Assembly: GCA_947589095.1 (NCBI GenBank)
Contig: CANQBX010000005.1
Coordinates: forward strand, 21,712-85,711
Source: an uncultured Lachnospiraceae bacterium
GTDB lineage: Bacteria; Bacillota; Clostridia; Lachnospirales; Lachnospiraceae
Reading direction: 5' to 3'
Length of the DNA: 64,000 nt
Below the pieces are notes generated by a model. That model worked only from the letters and a program-made list of their open reading frames with translations. It did not search any database and was not told the origin of the DNA. Below, in pieces: positions 48,416 through 57,226 of the stretch. Made by a program: the position numbers and the translations under genes. The first letter of the stretch is position 1; each line of letters begins with the position of its first letter.

Positions 48416-49033
48416 ATGAGCAGAATCGAGCAGTTGATCGAGGAGATCGAGGAGTATATCGACGGGTGCAAACCGGCCCCGCTTTCGAATAATAAGATCC
48501 TGGTGAACCGGGAGGAGCTGGAAGAGCTTTTGGTTGAGCTTCGTCTCCGTGTACCGGATGAGATCAAGCAGTACCAGAGAGTCATCAGCAACCAGGAGGC
48601 CATCATGAATGACGCCCGCACGCAGGCGGACGCCATGCTTCAGGAGGCTAAGAGCCAGACCAACGAGATGGTGAACGACCATGAGATCACGCAGGCGGCC
48701 TATCAGGCGGCCAACCAGATCATCGACGACGCCAATGTACAGGCGCAGGCGATCCTGGATGCCGCGGTCAATGACGCCAACAACATTCGCCAGGGCGCGA
48801 TTCAGTATACGGACGACGCGCTCCGCAATCTGCAGAATATCATCGCTCACACGGTCGATACGGCCCAGAACCGTTTCGAGGCGTATATGAATTCCATGAA
48901 GAGCGCCTTCGATGTGATAACCAACAACCGCAGCGAGCTGCATCTGCCTCCGCAGCCGCAGGACGCGTCCGTTCCTACAGGCGGAGAAGGCCGGGAAGGT
49001 TCCCCAGAAAGCTATACAGAAGACATGATGTAA
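48416..49033 (+). CDS. coiled-coil protein (annotated in relatives as vacuolar H+-ATPase subunit H-like)
   Basis: Long amphipathic helices ARTQADAMLQEAKSQTNEMVNDHEITQAAYQAANQIIDDANVQAQAIL; follows coaD. Confidence 0.6.
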   Translation: MSRIEQLIEEIEEYIDGCKPAPLSNNKILVNREELEELLVELRLRVPDEIKQYQRVISNQEAIMNDARTQADAMLQEAKSQTNEMVNDHEITQAAYQAANQIIDDANVQAQAILDAAVNDANNIRQGAIQYTDDALRNLQNIIAHTVDTAQNRFEAYMNSMKSAFDVITNNRSELHLPPQPQDASVPTGGEGREGSPESYTEDMM

Positions 49034-49985
49034 CCGTATGAAGCAGTTTCCAAGCGATATAATGCCGGATCGACAATCCGGCTTTTTTCGCGTACAGCGA
49101 GCCGCGTCCTTCTATGACGCTGCGTGTCTGGAATATCCCCGACAGACCGCCGAAGGCCGTGATCGCCGTCAGCCAGAAGCCCTGCCAATATCCGTTAAGA
49201 GTCCGGGAAACGGCCTGTATGCCGGTCGTGATCTCCGCGGCGCCCAGAAGCAGCGCTTTGAAAACGGCGGGGAGAAGCGGAAGCTGCCGTATAAAAGCGG
49301 CCAGGATGGAGAAGAGCATGATATAACCGCCGATACGAACCATAACCTCGGCCGAGCGCATCATAATGACGTCGAAAGTATCGTTGGCGTCCTGTGTCCT
49401 GCGGGGCAGCTCCTGTCCGTGATTTGGTCCGGGCAGGCCGCGCGGGGGCAGGCGGTAGAACCGCCGGGCCAGCGCGGAGAGCGGCAGAACCGGCAGATAG
49501 AGGCATATCATGACCAGGCCGGCGGGAATACCGGCGCAGAGATTGGCGGCCAGATAGCCCAGTACGAACATGGGACTCGGGTGGTTGCTGACGGCGAGAA
49601 GGTATTCGGCTTCTTCCGGCGCGATCCTTCCCTGTTCCAGAAATTCCGCGCAGGTCTTGGCTCCCATGGGATAGCCGCAGAGCAGGCCGGAAACCAGCAC
49701 ATAGCCGCCGGCGTCGGAGAGTGCGAACATATGTTTAAGGATCGGGCGCAGCGGCGCCATGAGCAGAGGCAGTCCTCCGGCGGACACGATCACATTGGAG
49801 CAGATCATGAACGGGAGAAGCGTCGGCAGCACGGTATCGGACCACAGCAGAAGGCCGTTTCTGGCGCCGGAAAGGGCCGCAGCCGGATCGGAGAGCAGCA
49901 GAAAAAGGATGAGAACGGACAGGACGCCTGCGATGGGGGGACGCGGCGCGGCGCTGCCTCTGGATAAAGCGGCGGAATGTTCCAT
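48975..49985 (-). CDS. ylbJ: sporulation integral membrane protein YlbJ (nucleoside-recognition-like)
   Basis: GARNGLLLWSDTVLPTLLPFMICSNVIVSAGG, SGLLCGYPMGAKTCAEFLEQGRI; near rsmD-coaD as in Bacillus. Confidence 0.82.
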   Translation of the reverse strand: MEHSAALSRGSAAPRPPIAGVLSVLILFLLLSDPAAALSGARNGLLLWSDTVLPTLLPFMICSNVIVSAGGLPLLMAPLRPILKHMFALSDAGGYVLVSGLLCGYPMGAKTCAEFLEQGRIAPEEAEYLLAVSNHPSPMFVLGYLAANLCAGIPAGLVMICLYLPVLPLSALARRFYRLPPRGLPGPNHGQELPRRTQDANDTFDVIMMRSAEVMVRIGGYIMLFSILAAFIRQLPLLPAVFKALLLGAAEITTGIQAVSRTLNGYWQGFWLTAITAFGGLSGIFQTRSVIEGRGSLYAKKAGLSIRHYIAWKLLHTVTSCLLYSFLGNLPGLLRL

Positions 49986-50039
49986 ATTGCACCGAATACA
50001 ATGGATTTATAGCAATGTATGAGGCGGAGAGGGACGGAT

Positions 50040-50852
50040 ATGCGGATTTTTCTGCTGACGCTTCTTGCGTTTCTGAACGTATGCCTGCGTGACTATCTGA
50101 TCGGGAATCCGGACTTTTATCAACTGGACGCCTATACCTGGGAAACGGACGAATTCAGGGCCATGGCCCTGGGAGAGGCTGCGGCGGATGCGGAGCGTCT
50201 GGACGCGGACGGCATCACGGCGGCGATGCTTCGCATGGAGTATGATCTGACGGAAGCGGCAGAGGAGGATCTGAAGCCCCCGGTCATAAATCCGGCGCTG
50301 AAGCGCCGTCCGGCGGAATACCGGAAGCTGAGGAACGCGTATGAGTCTGTCATCGCGGATCTGAGATATTTTCCCATACCGGCAAGCAGCAGCGCGGACA
50401 CGCCGGAGATTGCCTATGAAAATGACTGGCAGGACCGGCGCACCTACGGCGGAGAGCGGGGACATGAAGGCTGCGACATCATGGGCGCGAAGCTGCCGCG
50501 GGGATCCTATCCGGTCGTCAGCATCACGGACGGCGTGGTGGAGAAAGCGGGCTGGCTGGAAATGGGCGGCTGGCGGATCGGGATCCGTTCTCCCTCCGGT
50601 CTCTATCTATATTATGCCCATCTTTACGACTACGCCCGGGACTGGCAGGAAGGGGACGCGGTGCGCGCCGGGCAGCTGCTGGGCTTTATGGGCGACTCCG
50701 GCTATTCCGCGGTGCCGGGCACGGTCGGTAATTTCGAGGTCCATCTTCACATCGGCATGTATCTGCGGACGGACCATTATGAGGAGCTGAGCGTCAATCC
50801 CTACTGGCTCCTCCGCTATCTGGAAAAATACCGTCTGAAATACAACTATTGA
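50040..50852 (+). CDS. M23-family metallopeptidase, membrane anchored
   Basis: RTYGGERGHEGCDIMGA, YAHLYDY, VHLHIGMYL. Confidence 0.85.
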   Translation: MRIFLLTLLAFLNVCLRDYLIGNPDFYQLDAYTWETDEFRAMALGEAAADAERLDADGITAAMLRMEYDLTEAAEEDLKPPVINPALKRRPAEYRKLRNAYESVIADLRYFPIPASSSADTPEIAYENDWQDRRTYGGERGHEGCDIMGAKLPRGSYPVVSITDGVVEKAGWLEMGGWRIGIRSPSGLYLYYAHLYDYARDWQEGDAVRAGQLLGFMGDSGYSAVPGTVGNFEVHLHIGMYLRTDHYEELSVNPYWLLRYLEKYRLKYNY

Positions 50853-50913
50853 TTTTCAATAAAGGATAAATGTGGTATAATCTCGTTAGGATTTATTTTT
50901 ATCGGGAGATTTC

Positions 50914-52299
50914 ATGAGACAGGATTTACCGGAATCGTTTAAAATACAGATGCGGGAGCTCCTGGGCGGGGAATACGGCGCATGGCTGGAAAGCTTCGAC
51001 GCCCCGCCGGCCGCCGGCCTGCGCGTCAATACGTTAAAATGGAGTACGGCCGAGGCTGCCGGGAAGCTTGGCGTCCCGCTCCGGCGCGTGCCGTGGACGG
51101 AGAACGGATTCTATGTCGAACGTGAGGCGAAGGAACGTTTTTCGAAGGATCCGTACTACTATGCGGGACTTTACTATCTGCAGGAGCCCAGCGCCATGGC
51201 GCCGGCCCGCTTCCTTCCGGTAAGGCCGGGAGACAAAGTGCTGGATCTGTGCGCGGCGCCGGGAGGCAAGAGTACGGAGCTGGGAGCCAGGCTGCAGGGG
51301 AAGGGCCTTCTGTGGGCCAATGATATCAGCAGTTCCAGGGCCAAAGCCCTGCTTAAGAATCTGGAGCTGTTCGGGATCGCCAATATCTGCGTGAGCAGCG
51401 AGACGCCGGATAAGCTGGCCGGGCTGTATCCGGAATATTTCGACCGTATTCTGGTTGACGCGCCATGCTCCGGGGAGGGGATGTTCCGCCGGGATCCGGG
51501 CATGGTAAAGGACTGGCTGGAACGGGGACCGGAGTATTACGCGCCGGTCCAGGCCGGGATCCTTGAGCAGGCGGTAAGGCTTCTGCGTCCGGGCGGATAT
51601 CTGCTGTATTCCACCTGCACGTTTTCACGGCTGGAGGATGAGGAAAATGTACTGCGGCTGCTTCGGAACCATTCGGAGATGGAGCTTGAGCCGCTGAAAC
51701 CGTTTCCGGGGGCCTGCGGCGGAATCGGTCTTGAAGGCTGTCTGCGGCTGTTTCCGCATCGGATCGAGGGAGAAGGACATTTCCTTGCCCTGATGCGGAA
51801 GAAGTGTACGGAAGGGATGCCGGAGGAAAGATCGGGGCGGGAACCGCTGCAGGCGGCGCCGGAACGGCCGGCCGGGACGGATGAATTGTCGGAGCCTGCC
51901 GCGTTTCTTGCGAAGTGCGGTTTTGACCGGGATCCGCGTCGGCTTCTGGTAAACGGCGGGTCGGTCTGCTATCTGCCGGAGGGCTTTACGCCCGCGCGGG
52001 GGATCCGTTATCTGCGTACCGGACTTTATGCGGGAACGGTTAAGAAGGGGCGCTTTGAACCTTCGCAGGCCATGGCCATGGTCCTGGACAGCGATACGTT
52101 TGCGGACAGCATTTCGTTTCCGCATGAGGATGAGCGGCTGGTGCGGTACCTGAAGGGGGAGACCGTCTTTCTGCGGGAGGATGAACCCGCGCGGCAGGGC
52201 TGGCAGCTGATCTGTGTGGACGGCCATGGACTGGGCTTTGCGAAGGCTTCCGGCCGTACGCTTAAGAATAAGTATTATCCCGGCTGGCGGTGGATGTGA
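50914..52299 (+). CDS. RsmB/RsmF-type rRNA (cytosine-5-)-methyltransferase
   Basis: GLYYLQEPSAMAPARFLPVRPGDKVLDLCAAPGGKSTELG, ILVDAPCSGEGMFRRD, GGYLLYSTCTFSRLEDE. Confidence 0.92.
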   Translation: MRQDLPESFKIQMRELLGGEYGAWLESFDAPPAAGLRVNTLKWSTAEAAGKLGVPLRRVPWTENGFYVEREAKERFSKDPYYYAGLYYLQEPSAMAPARFLPVRPGDKVLDLCAAPGGKSTELGARLQGKGLLWANDISSSRAKALLKNLELFGIANICVSSETPDKLAGLYPEYFDRILVDAPCSGEGMFRRDPGMVKDWLERGPEYYAPVQAGILEQAVRLLRPGGYLLYSTCTFSRLEDEENVLRLLRNHSEMELEPLKPFPGACGGIGLEGCLRLFPHRIEGEGHFLALMRKKCTEGMPEERSGREPLQAAPERPAGTDELSEPAAFLAKCGFDRDPRRLLVNGGSVCYLPEGFTPARGIRYLRTGLYAGTVKKGRFEPSQAMAMVLDSDTFADSISFPHEDERLVRYLKGETVFLREDEPARQGWQLICVDGHGLGFAKASGRTLKNKYYPGWRWM

Positions 52300-52323
52300 C
52301 CGCGGCGGAAAGGAGCAGTCCGG

Positions 52324-53058
52324 ATGGCGGATAAAGGCGTTGGCACGATGCGGCTGGATCGTTTCCTGGCGGAGATGGGAGAGGGAACGCGCGGGCAGAT
52401 CCGCGACATGGCGAAGAAGGGCCGGATCGCGGTAAACGGCGTCCCTGAGAAGAGAACAGAGCGGAAGATCGATCCGGAATCGGATCGAGTGACCGTTGAC
52501 GGCAGGCCGGTTCTGTACGCGGAATTTGAATACTATATGTTAAATAAGCCGCAGGGCGTAGTGTCCGCCACGGAGGATCGGATCCATACGACGGCCGTGG
52601 AGCTGATCACGGAGCGGAAACGCGGAGATCTCTTCCCGGTGGGAAGGCTGGACATCGATACGGAAGGGCTTATGCTGATCACCAACGACGGGGAACTTGC
52701 CCACCGCCTGCTGTCGCCGAGAAAGCATGTGGACAAGCGGTACCTGGCGGTCCTGGAGGGGGAGCTCCCGAAGGACGCGGCCCGGAGGTTTAGCGAAGGG
52801 ATCGTGCTGGAGGACGGCACAAAGACGCTTCCGGCGGAGCTTGTGAAGGCGGATGCCGCGGCGGAAGAGGCCGTTATTGTCACGATCCGGGAGGGAAAGT
52901 TTCATCAGGTCAAAAGAATGTTCGAGGCTCTGGGCTGCCGGGTGACGTATCTGAAGCGTTTGTCCATGGGGAGCCTTAAGCTGGATGAAGGACTGAAGCC
53001 CGGCGAGTACCGGCCGCTTACGGAAGAGGAACTGTTGGATCTTAGGGATGGCCGGTAA
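52324..53058 (+). CDS. pseudouridine synthase (RsuA/RluB family)
   Basis: MRLDRFLAEMGEGTRGQIRDMAKKGRIAVNG, YYMLNKPQGVVSATED, FPVGRLDIDTEGLMLITNDGELAHRLLSPR. Confidence 0.93.
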   Translation: MADKGVGTMRLDRFLAEMGEGTRGQIRDMAKKGRIAVNGVPEKRTERKIDPESDRVTVDGRPVLYAEFEYYMLNKPQGVVSATEDRIHTTAVELITERKRGDLFPVGRLDIDTEGLMLITNDGELAHRLLSPRKHVDKRYLAVLEGELPKDAARRFSEGIVLEDGTKTLPAELVKADAAAEEAVIVTIREGKFHQVKRMFEALGCRVTYLKRLSMGSLKLDEGLKPGEYRPLTEEELLDLRDGR

Positions 53059-53087
53059 GAAGGCCGGCGGCTGTACAGGAGAAGAGT

Positions 53088-53765
53088 ATGACATTGGATA
53101 AGTTCAGGGCGTTCATTTTTGATCTGGACGGAACGCTGGTGGATTCCATGTGGATGTGGAAGGCCATCGATATCGAGTTTCTGGGGCGGTACGGCTATGA
53201 ATGCCCGGACGACCTGCAGAGAGCCATTGAAGGAATGAGCTTCACGGAGACGGCGGCCTATTTTATCCGCCGCTTTGATCTTCCGCTGACGATGGATGAG
53301 ATCAAGGGGATCTGGACGGAGATGTCCATTGACAAATACCGCTGCGAAGTGCCGGTGAAGCCGGGTGTTATGCGGCTTTTGCGGTATGCGGAGGAGCACG
53401 GCATCCGCTGCGGCATCGCTACCAGCAACGGCTCTGACATGGTGGAGGCGGTACTGGATTCCCAGGGGATAAAGCCGTATTTCCAGGTGGTGGCGACGGC
53501 CTGCGAGGTGAAGGAAGGAAAGCCCAGCCCGGATATCTACCTGAAGGTGGCGGAATCGCTGGGGGTCAGTCCGGAAGAATGCCTGGTCTTCGAGGATGTG
53601 CCGGCAGGCGCGACGGCCGGAAAGCGCGCCGGTATGACCGTATGCGGCGTGGCCGACGCGGATGCGGATGCCCGGAACCTGCGGGAAGAAATGCTTCGTC
53701 TGACCGATTTTTTTATCGAGGATTTCCGGCAGCTGTTTGATGAGAACGGAGAGGTGCGCTTATGA
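53088..53765 (+). CDS. HAD-superfamily hydrolase (beta-phosphoglucomutase-like)
   Basis: FIFDLDGTLVDSMWMWK, GIATSNGSDMVEAVLDSQGI, GKPSPDIYLKVAESLGVSPEECLVFEDVPAG. Confidence 0.9.
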   Translation: MTLDKFRAFIFDLDGTLVDSMWMWKAIDIEFLGRYGYECPDDLQRAIEGMSFTETAAYFIRRFDLPLTMDEIKGIWTEMSIDKYRCEVPVKPGVMRLLRYAEEHGIRCGIATSNGSDMVEAVLDSQGIKPYFQVVATACEVKEGKPSPDIYLKVAESLGVSPEECLVFEDVPAGATAGKRAGMTVCGVADADADARNLREEMLRLTDFFIEDFRQLFDENGEVRL

Positions 53766-54565
53766 AGATCGCGATTGTGACGGGGGCGTCGTCCGGGATG
53801 GGCCGAGAGGCGGTCTTTCAGATCGGCGACCGCTTCCCCGGTATCGATGAAGTGTGGGTAGCGGCCAGAAGGGAAGAGCGGCTTCGGGAACTGGCCGGAA
53901 AGGCCGCGCCGGAAGACGGCGGGGAGCAAAGATGGCCGGGAGCCTGCATTCCGGCAAGGGTCCGCTGCTTCGCGGTGGATCTGACGGATCCGGCGGGCAG
54001 GGACAAGATCGGCGCGGCCCTGCGGGAGGAGAAGCCGGAGGTAAAGATCCTGGTGAATGCGGCCGGATTCGGCGTGACCGGACCCGCCGGTTCGCAGCCG
54101 GAGACGGCGGAATGCGGTATGGTGCGTCTTAACTGCGAAGCGCTGTGCGCCGTTACGGGAATGGTTCTGCCCTATATGGGACGAAACAGCCGGATCCTTC
54201 AGTTCGCGTCTGCGGCGGCGTTTCTGCCCCAGCCGGATTTCGCGATCTACGCGGCTTCGAAGGCGTTCGTGCTGCGTTACAGCCGGGCGCTGGGGATGGA
54301 GCTCAAGAACCGTGGGATCTGTGTGACGGCGGTATGTCCCGGACCGGTGAAGACCGAATTTCTGGATATCGCCCGGCAGGGACAGGAGATCCCGGGTTAT
54401 AAGAAGCTGGTGATGGCGGATCCGAAAAAGGTGGTTAAGAAGGCGATCAGGGACAGTATGGCCGGCCGGCCGGTTTCCGTATACGGGATCACGATGAAGC
54501 TGTTTATGATTGCCGCCAAGATACTGCCTCATGGGCTGATCCTGGAAGTGATGGAAAGGCTCTGA
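53762..54565 (+). CDS. SDR-family NAD(P)-dependent oxidoreductase
   Basis: IAIVTGASSGMGREA, LVNAAGFGVTGP, YAASKAFVLRYSRALGMEL, CPGPVKTEF. Confidence 0.93.
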   Translation: MKIAIVTGASSGMGREAVFQIGDRFPGIDEVWVAARREERLRELAGKAAPEDGGEQRWPGACIPARVRCFAVDLTDPAGRDKIGAALREEKPEVKILVNAAGFGVTGPAGSQPETAECGMVRLNCEALCAVTGMVLPYMGRNSRILQFASAAAFLPQPDFAIYAASKAFVLRYSRALGMELKNRGICVTAVCPGPVKTEFLDIARQGQEIPGYKKLVMADPKKVVKKAIRDSMAGRPVSVYGITMKLFMIAAKILPHGLILEVMERL

Positions 54566-54588
54566 GAGAGGAACGGAGGACGGAAACG

Positions 54589-55155
54589 ATGAGAAAGCAG
54601 AAAGGGGAATACGGCTATCGGAACTACCGGAAGGCGGTGCAGCTCGGAGAGGTCCTGTTCGGGGCGGCGGCCATTATCGTTCAGCTGCTGGCCAGGAATT
54701 TCACGGACAGCCAGGCGGCGAAGAATGTGCTGACGCTGATGGCGATCCTGTCGGTACTGCCTACGGCCAATGTGGCGTCGCCGTTTCTGGCATCGCTGCG
54801 CTACCGGACGCCGGGGGAGGATTTCCACCGAAAGGCGGCCGAATACGAGGCGAAGGGAATCCTGCTGTATGATCTGGTGGTTACGACGAAGGAACAGATC
54901 CTGCCGTTCGACGCGGTGCTGGTCCATCCTATGGGAGTGTTCGCTTACTGTACGGCGGAGAAGGCGGATATAAAGAAGGCGGAGAGGACGCTGAATGATT
55001 CGTTCAAGGTTCAGAAGCTGGATCCGAATATTAGGATCATCACGGATGAAAGACAGTTTTTTAACCGCCTGAAAGGACTTAAGCCCGCGGCGGAGTACGA
55101 GGACGACGGAAGCGCGGATTACGCGGCCGGAGTGCTTAAGAGCATGTCGATGTGA
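54589..55155 (+). CDS. conserved membrane-anchored protein of unknown function
   Basis: Two N-terminal hydrophobic segments and a soluble C-terminal domain; good RBS and tight gene spacing. Confidence 0.6.
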   Translation: MRKQKGEYGYRNYRKAVQLGEVLFGAAAIIVQLLARNFTDSQAAKNVLTLMAILSVLPTANVASPFLASLRYRTPGEDFHRKAAEYEAKGILLYDLVVTTKEQILPFDAVLVHPMGVFAYCTAEKADIKKAERTLNDSFKVQKLDPNIRIITDERQFFNRLKGLKPAAEYEDDGSADYAAGVLKSMSM

Positions 55156-55163
55156 GGCCTGCC

Positions 55164-56144
55164 ATGAAGAGTCTGATCATTTCGGAAAATGAAGCCGGAC
55201 AGCGTCTGGATAAGCTGCTGGCGAAATACATGAACCTTGCGCCGAAGGGCTTTCTGTATAAAATGCTGCGCAAGAAGAATATAACGCTTAACGGCAAACG
55301 CTGCGACGGTTCCGAGCGTCTGGCGGTCGGGGATGAGGTGAAGCTGTTTCTGGCGGAAGAGACGATCGATAAATTTGCAAAGCCTGTTTATGCCGGCAGC
55401 CGCAAAGACAGGCTGGATATCCTTTATGAGGACGCCCATATCCTGCTGATCAACAAACCTGCCGGTATGCTGTCCCAGAAAGCGAAGGAGGACGACGTCT
55501 CCCTTGTGGAATATGTGACGGATTATCTGCTCGACAGCGGCGCGCTGACCGGGGAGGAGCTTCGTACCTTCCGCCCGTCGGTGTGCAACCGGATTGACCG
55601 CAACACCAGCGGCCTGGTCGCGGCAGGCAAATCCCTGGCGGGGCTCAGGATCCTGTCTCAGGTCTTTCGCGACAGGAGCATTCACAAATATTACCTGTGC
55701 GTGGTGAAAGGAAAGGTCGAGGCCGCGCAGACGGTCGCCGGTTATCTGATAAAGGATGAAAAGACGAACCGGGTGACGGTGAGCGATAGCCCGCTTCACG
55801 GAAGCGTGCCGGTCGCGACGGAATATGAGCCGCTCCGATACGCCAGGGATGCGGCAGCAGGGGTCTGCACGCTTCTGCGGGTGACGCTGATTACCGGACG
55901 GACGCACCAGATCCGGGCGCATCTGGCTTCCATCGGGCACCCGGTGGCCGGAGATATGAAATACGGTGATCCGCAGCTGAACGACAGGTTTCGGAAGGCG
56001 TACGGCGTTCGCCATCAGATGCTGCATTCCTACCGGATCACGTTCCCGCAGCTTCCCGAACCGATGGAATATCTGAGCGGAAAGACATTTACGGCGCCTG
56101 TGCCGGAAGAGTTTGCGGAACTTCCGTGGGATGCGGCCATATAG
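55164..56144 (+). CDS. RluA-family pseudouridine synthase
   Basis: AGQRLDKLLAKYMNLAPKGFLYKMLRKKNITLNGKR, LLINKPAGMLSQKA, CNRIDRNTSGLVAAGKSLAGLR, TGRTHQIRAHLASIGHPVAGD. Confidence 0.94.
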   Translation: MKSLIISENEAGQRLDKLLAKYMNLAPKGFLYKMLRKKNITLNGKRCDGSERLAVGDEVKLFLAEETIDKFAKPVYAGSRKDRLDILYEDAHILLINKPAGMLSQKAKEDDVSLVEYVTDYLLDSGALTGEELRTFRPSVCNRIDRNTSGLVAAGKSLAGLRILSQVFRDRSIHKYYLCVVKGKVEAAQTVAGYLIKDEKTNRVTVSDSPLHGSVPVATEYEPLRYARDAAAGVCTLLRVTLITGRTHQIRAHLASIGHPVAGDMKYGDPQLNDRFRKAYGVRHQMLHSYRITFPQLPEPMEYLSGKTFTAPVPEEFAELPWDAAI

Positions 56145-56184
56145 GGCGCGGACAGGCACGGCGGCCGGAAATGCGGGAAGAGGG

Positions 56185-56306
56185 GCGTATACACAGAACG
56201 AGCGCAGAAAGCGGAGCGTATACGCAGAACGAAGCGCAGGAAGCAGAGTTATCGCAGGACGGGCGCAGAAAGCGGAGCGTATACACAGGACGGCAGGAAC
56301 CGCAGA
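56185..56306. repeat. Four tandem copies of a ~29-32 nt repeat
   Basis: GCGTATACACAGAACGAGCGCAGAAAGCGGA / GCGTATACGCAGAACGAAGCGCAGGAAGCAGA / GTTATCGCAGGACGGGCGCAGAAAGCGGA / GCGTATACACAGGACGGCAGGAACCGCAGA. Confidence 0.85.
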
Positions 56307-56318
56307 GGAGGACGCGGA

Positions 56319-56861
56319 ATGGGAACCTGGAATTCCAGAGGCCTTCGGGGCTCGACCCTGGAGGACATGATTAATCACACCAACGAGATATACCGGGAGA
56401 AGAAGCTGGCGCTGATCCAGAAGGTGCCGACGCCGATCACGCCCATGAATATCGATAAGGAGACCCGCCATATCACGCTGGCGTATTTTGATCAGAAGAG
56501 TACGGTGGATTATATCGGGGCGGTCCAGGGAATCCCCGTGTGCTTCGACGCCAAAGAGTGCGCGGTAAATACGTTCCCGCTGCAGAATGTCCATGAGCAT
56601 CAGGTGCGGTTCATGCAGGAATTTGAGGAGCAGGGCGGCGTGTCCTTTATCATCCTTCACTGGACGGCGCTCGACGAGATCTATTATATTCCCTTCGATG
56701 AACTGTATGGGTTCTGGAAACGGATGCTGGAAGGCGGAAGGAAGAGCTTTACTTATGAGGAAATCGACCGTTCCTGGCGGATCGGCCATCATCGGGATGT
56801 ACTGGTTCATTATCTGGAAATGCTCCAGAAGGATCTTGACAGGCGCTCCTGCGCGCAATGA
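56319..56861 (+). CDS. recU: Holliday junction resolvase RecU
   Basis: WNSRGLRGSTLEDMINHTNEIYREKKLALIQKVPTPITPM, STVDYIGAVQGIPVCFDAKECA, FPLQNVHEHQVRFMQEFEEQGGVSFIILH. Confidence 0.9.
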   Translation: MGTWNSRGLRGSTLEDMINHTNEIYREKKLALIQKVPTPITPMNIDKETRHITLAYFDQKSTVDYIGAVQGIPVCFDAKECAVNTFPLQNVHEHQVRFMQEFEEQGGVSFIILHWTALDEIYYIPFDELYGFWKRMLEGGRKSFTYEEIDRSWRIGHHRDVLVHYLEMLQKDLDRRSCAQ

Positions 56862-57064
56862 TTTTCATACAAGAAAAAAACTGTAATTTCATTCGGCTTT
56901 TTTGTAGATTTCGTTAGAAAAATCCAAAGTTCATGATTAAATATAGAAATTTTTACGTATTCTAAGATTCGGATCGGGCGAAATCCGAACCGGATTCTGT
57001 CATGATTTTCCACTATTACAAGTAAAAGGCTGTGAATATTACATATATAAGATTGTTTCATGGC

Positions 57065-57093
57065 TTGACAAATCCGTTTTTCTCCCGTATAAT
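57065..57093 (+). promoter_or_regulatory. Consensus sigma-A promoter of the transporter/pxp operon
   Basis: TTGACA (57065-57070), 17 bp, TATAAT (57088-57093). Confidence 0.82.
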
Positions 57094-57099
57094 GCGATA

Positions 57100-57112
57100 C
57101 ATCACAGTGATG
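57100..57112. promoter_or_regulatory. Perfect palindrome CATCACAGTGATG near the predicted transcription start
   Basis: Six nt downstream of the -10 box. Confidence 0.5.
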
Positions 57113-57226
57113 AAGTCATTTCCCGCCGGATACAGGAAGATGAATATTTATAACTTCTCCTGCATACGGACAGAATCAGGGGATTGGGGAGACCGGGAGA
57201 TGGACTGTCAAGAAGGAGGATATCAT

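Noticed and set aside
53537-54532. 331 aa minus-strand ORF
   Set aside because: Overlaps HAD and SDR genes in antisense; no motif.
56185-56306. Possible CRISPR array
   Set aside because: Repeats are head-to-tail with no spacers and no cas genes nearby.
55119-56858. 579 aa minus-strand ORF
   Set aside because: Antisense to the RluA-family synthase, tandem repeats and recU; sequence is His/Arg-rich shadow translation.
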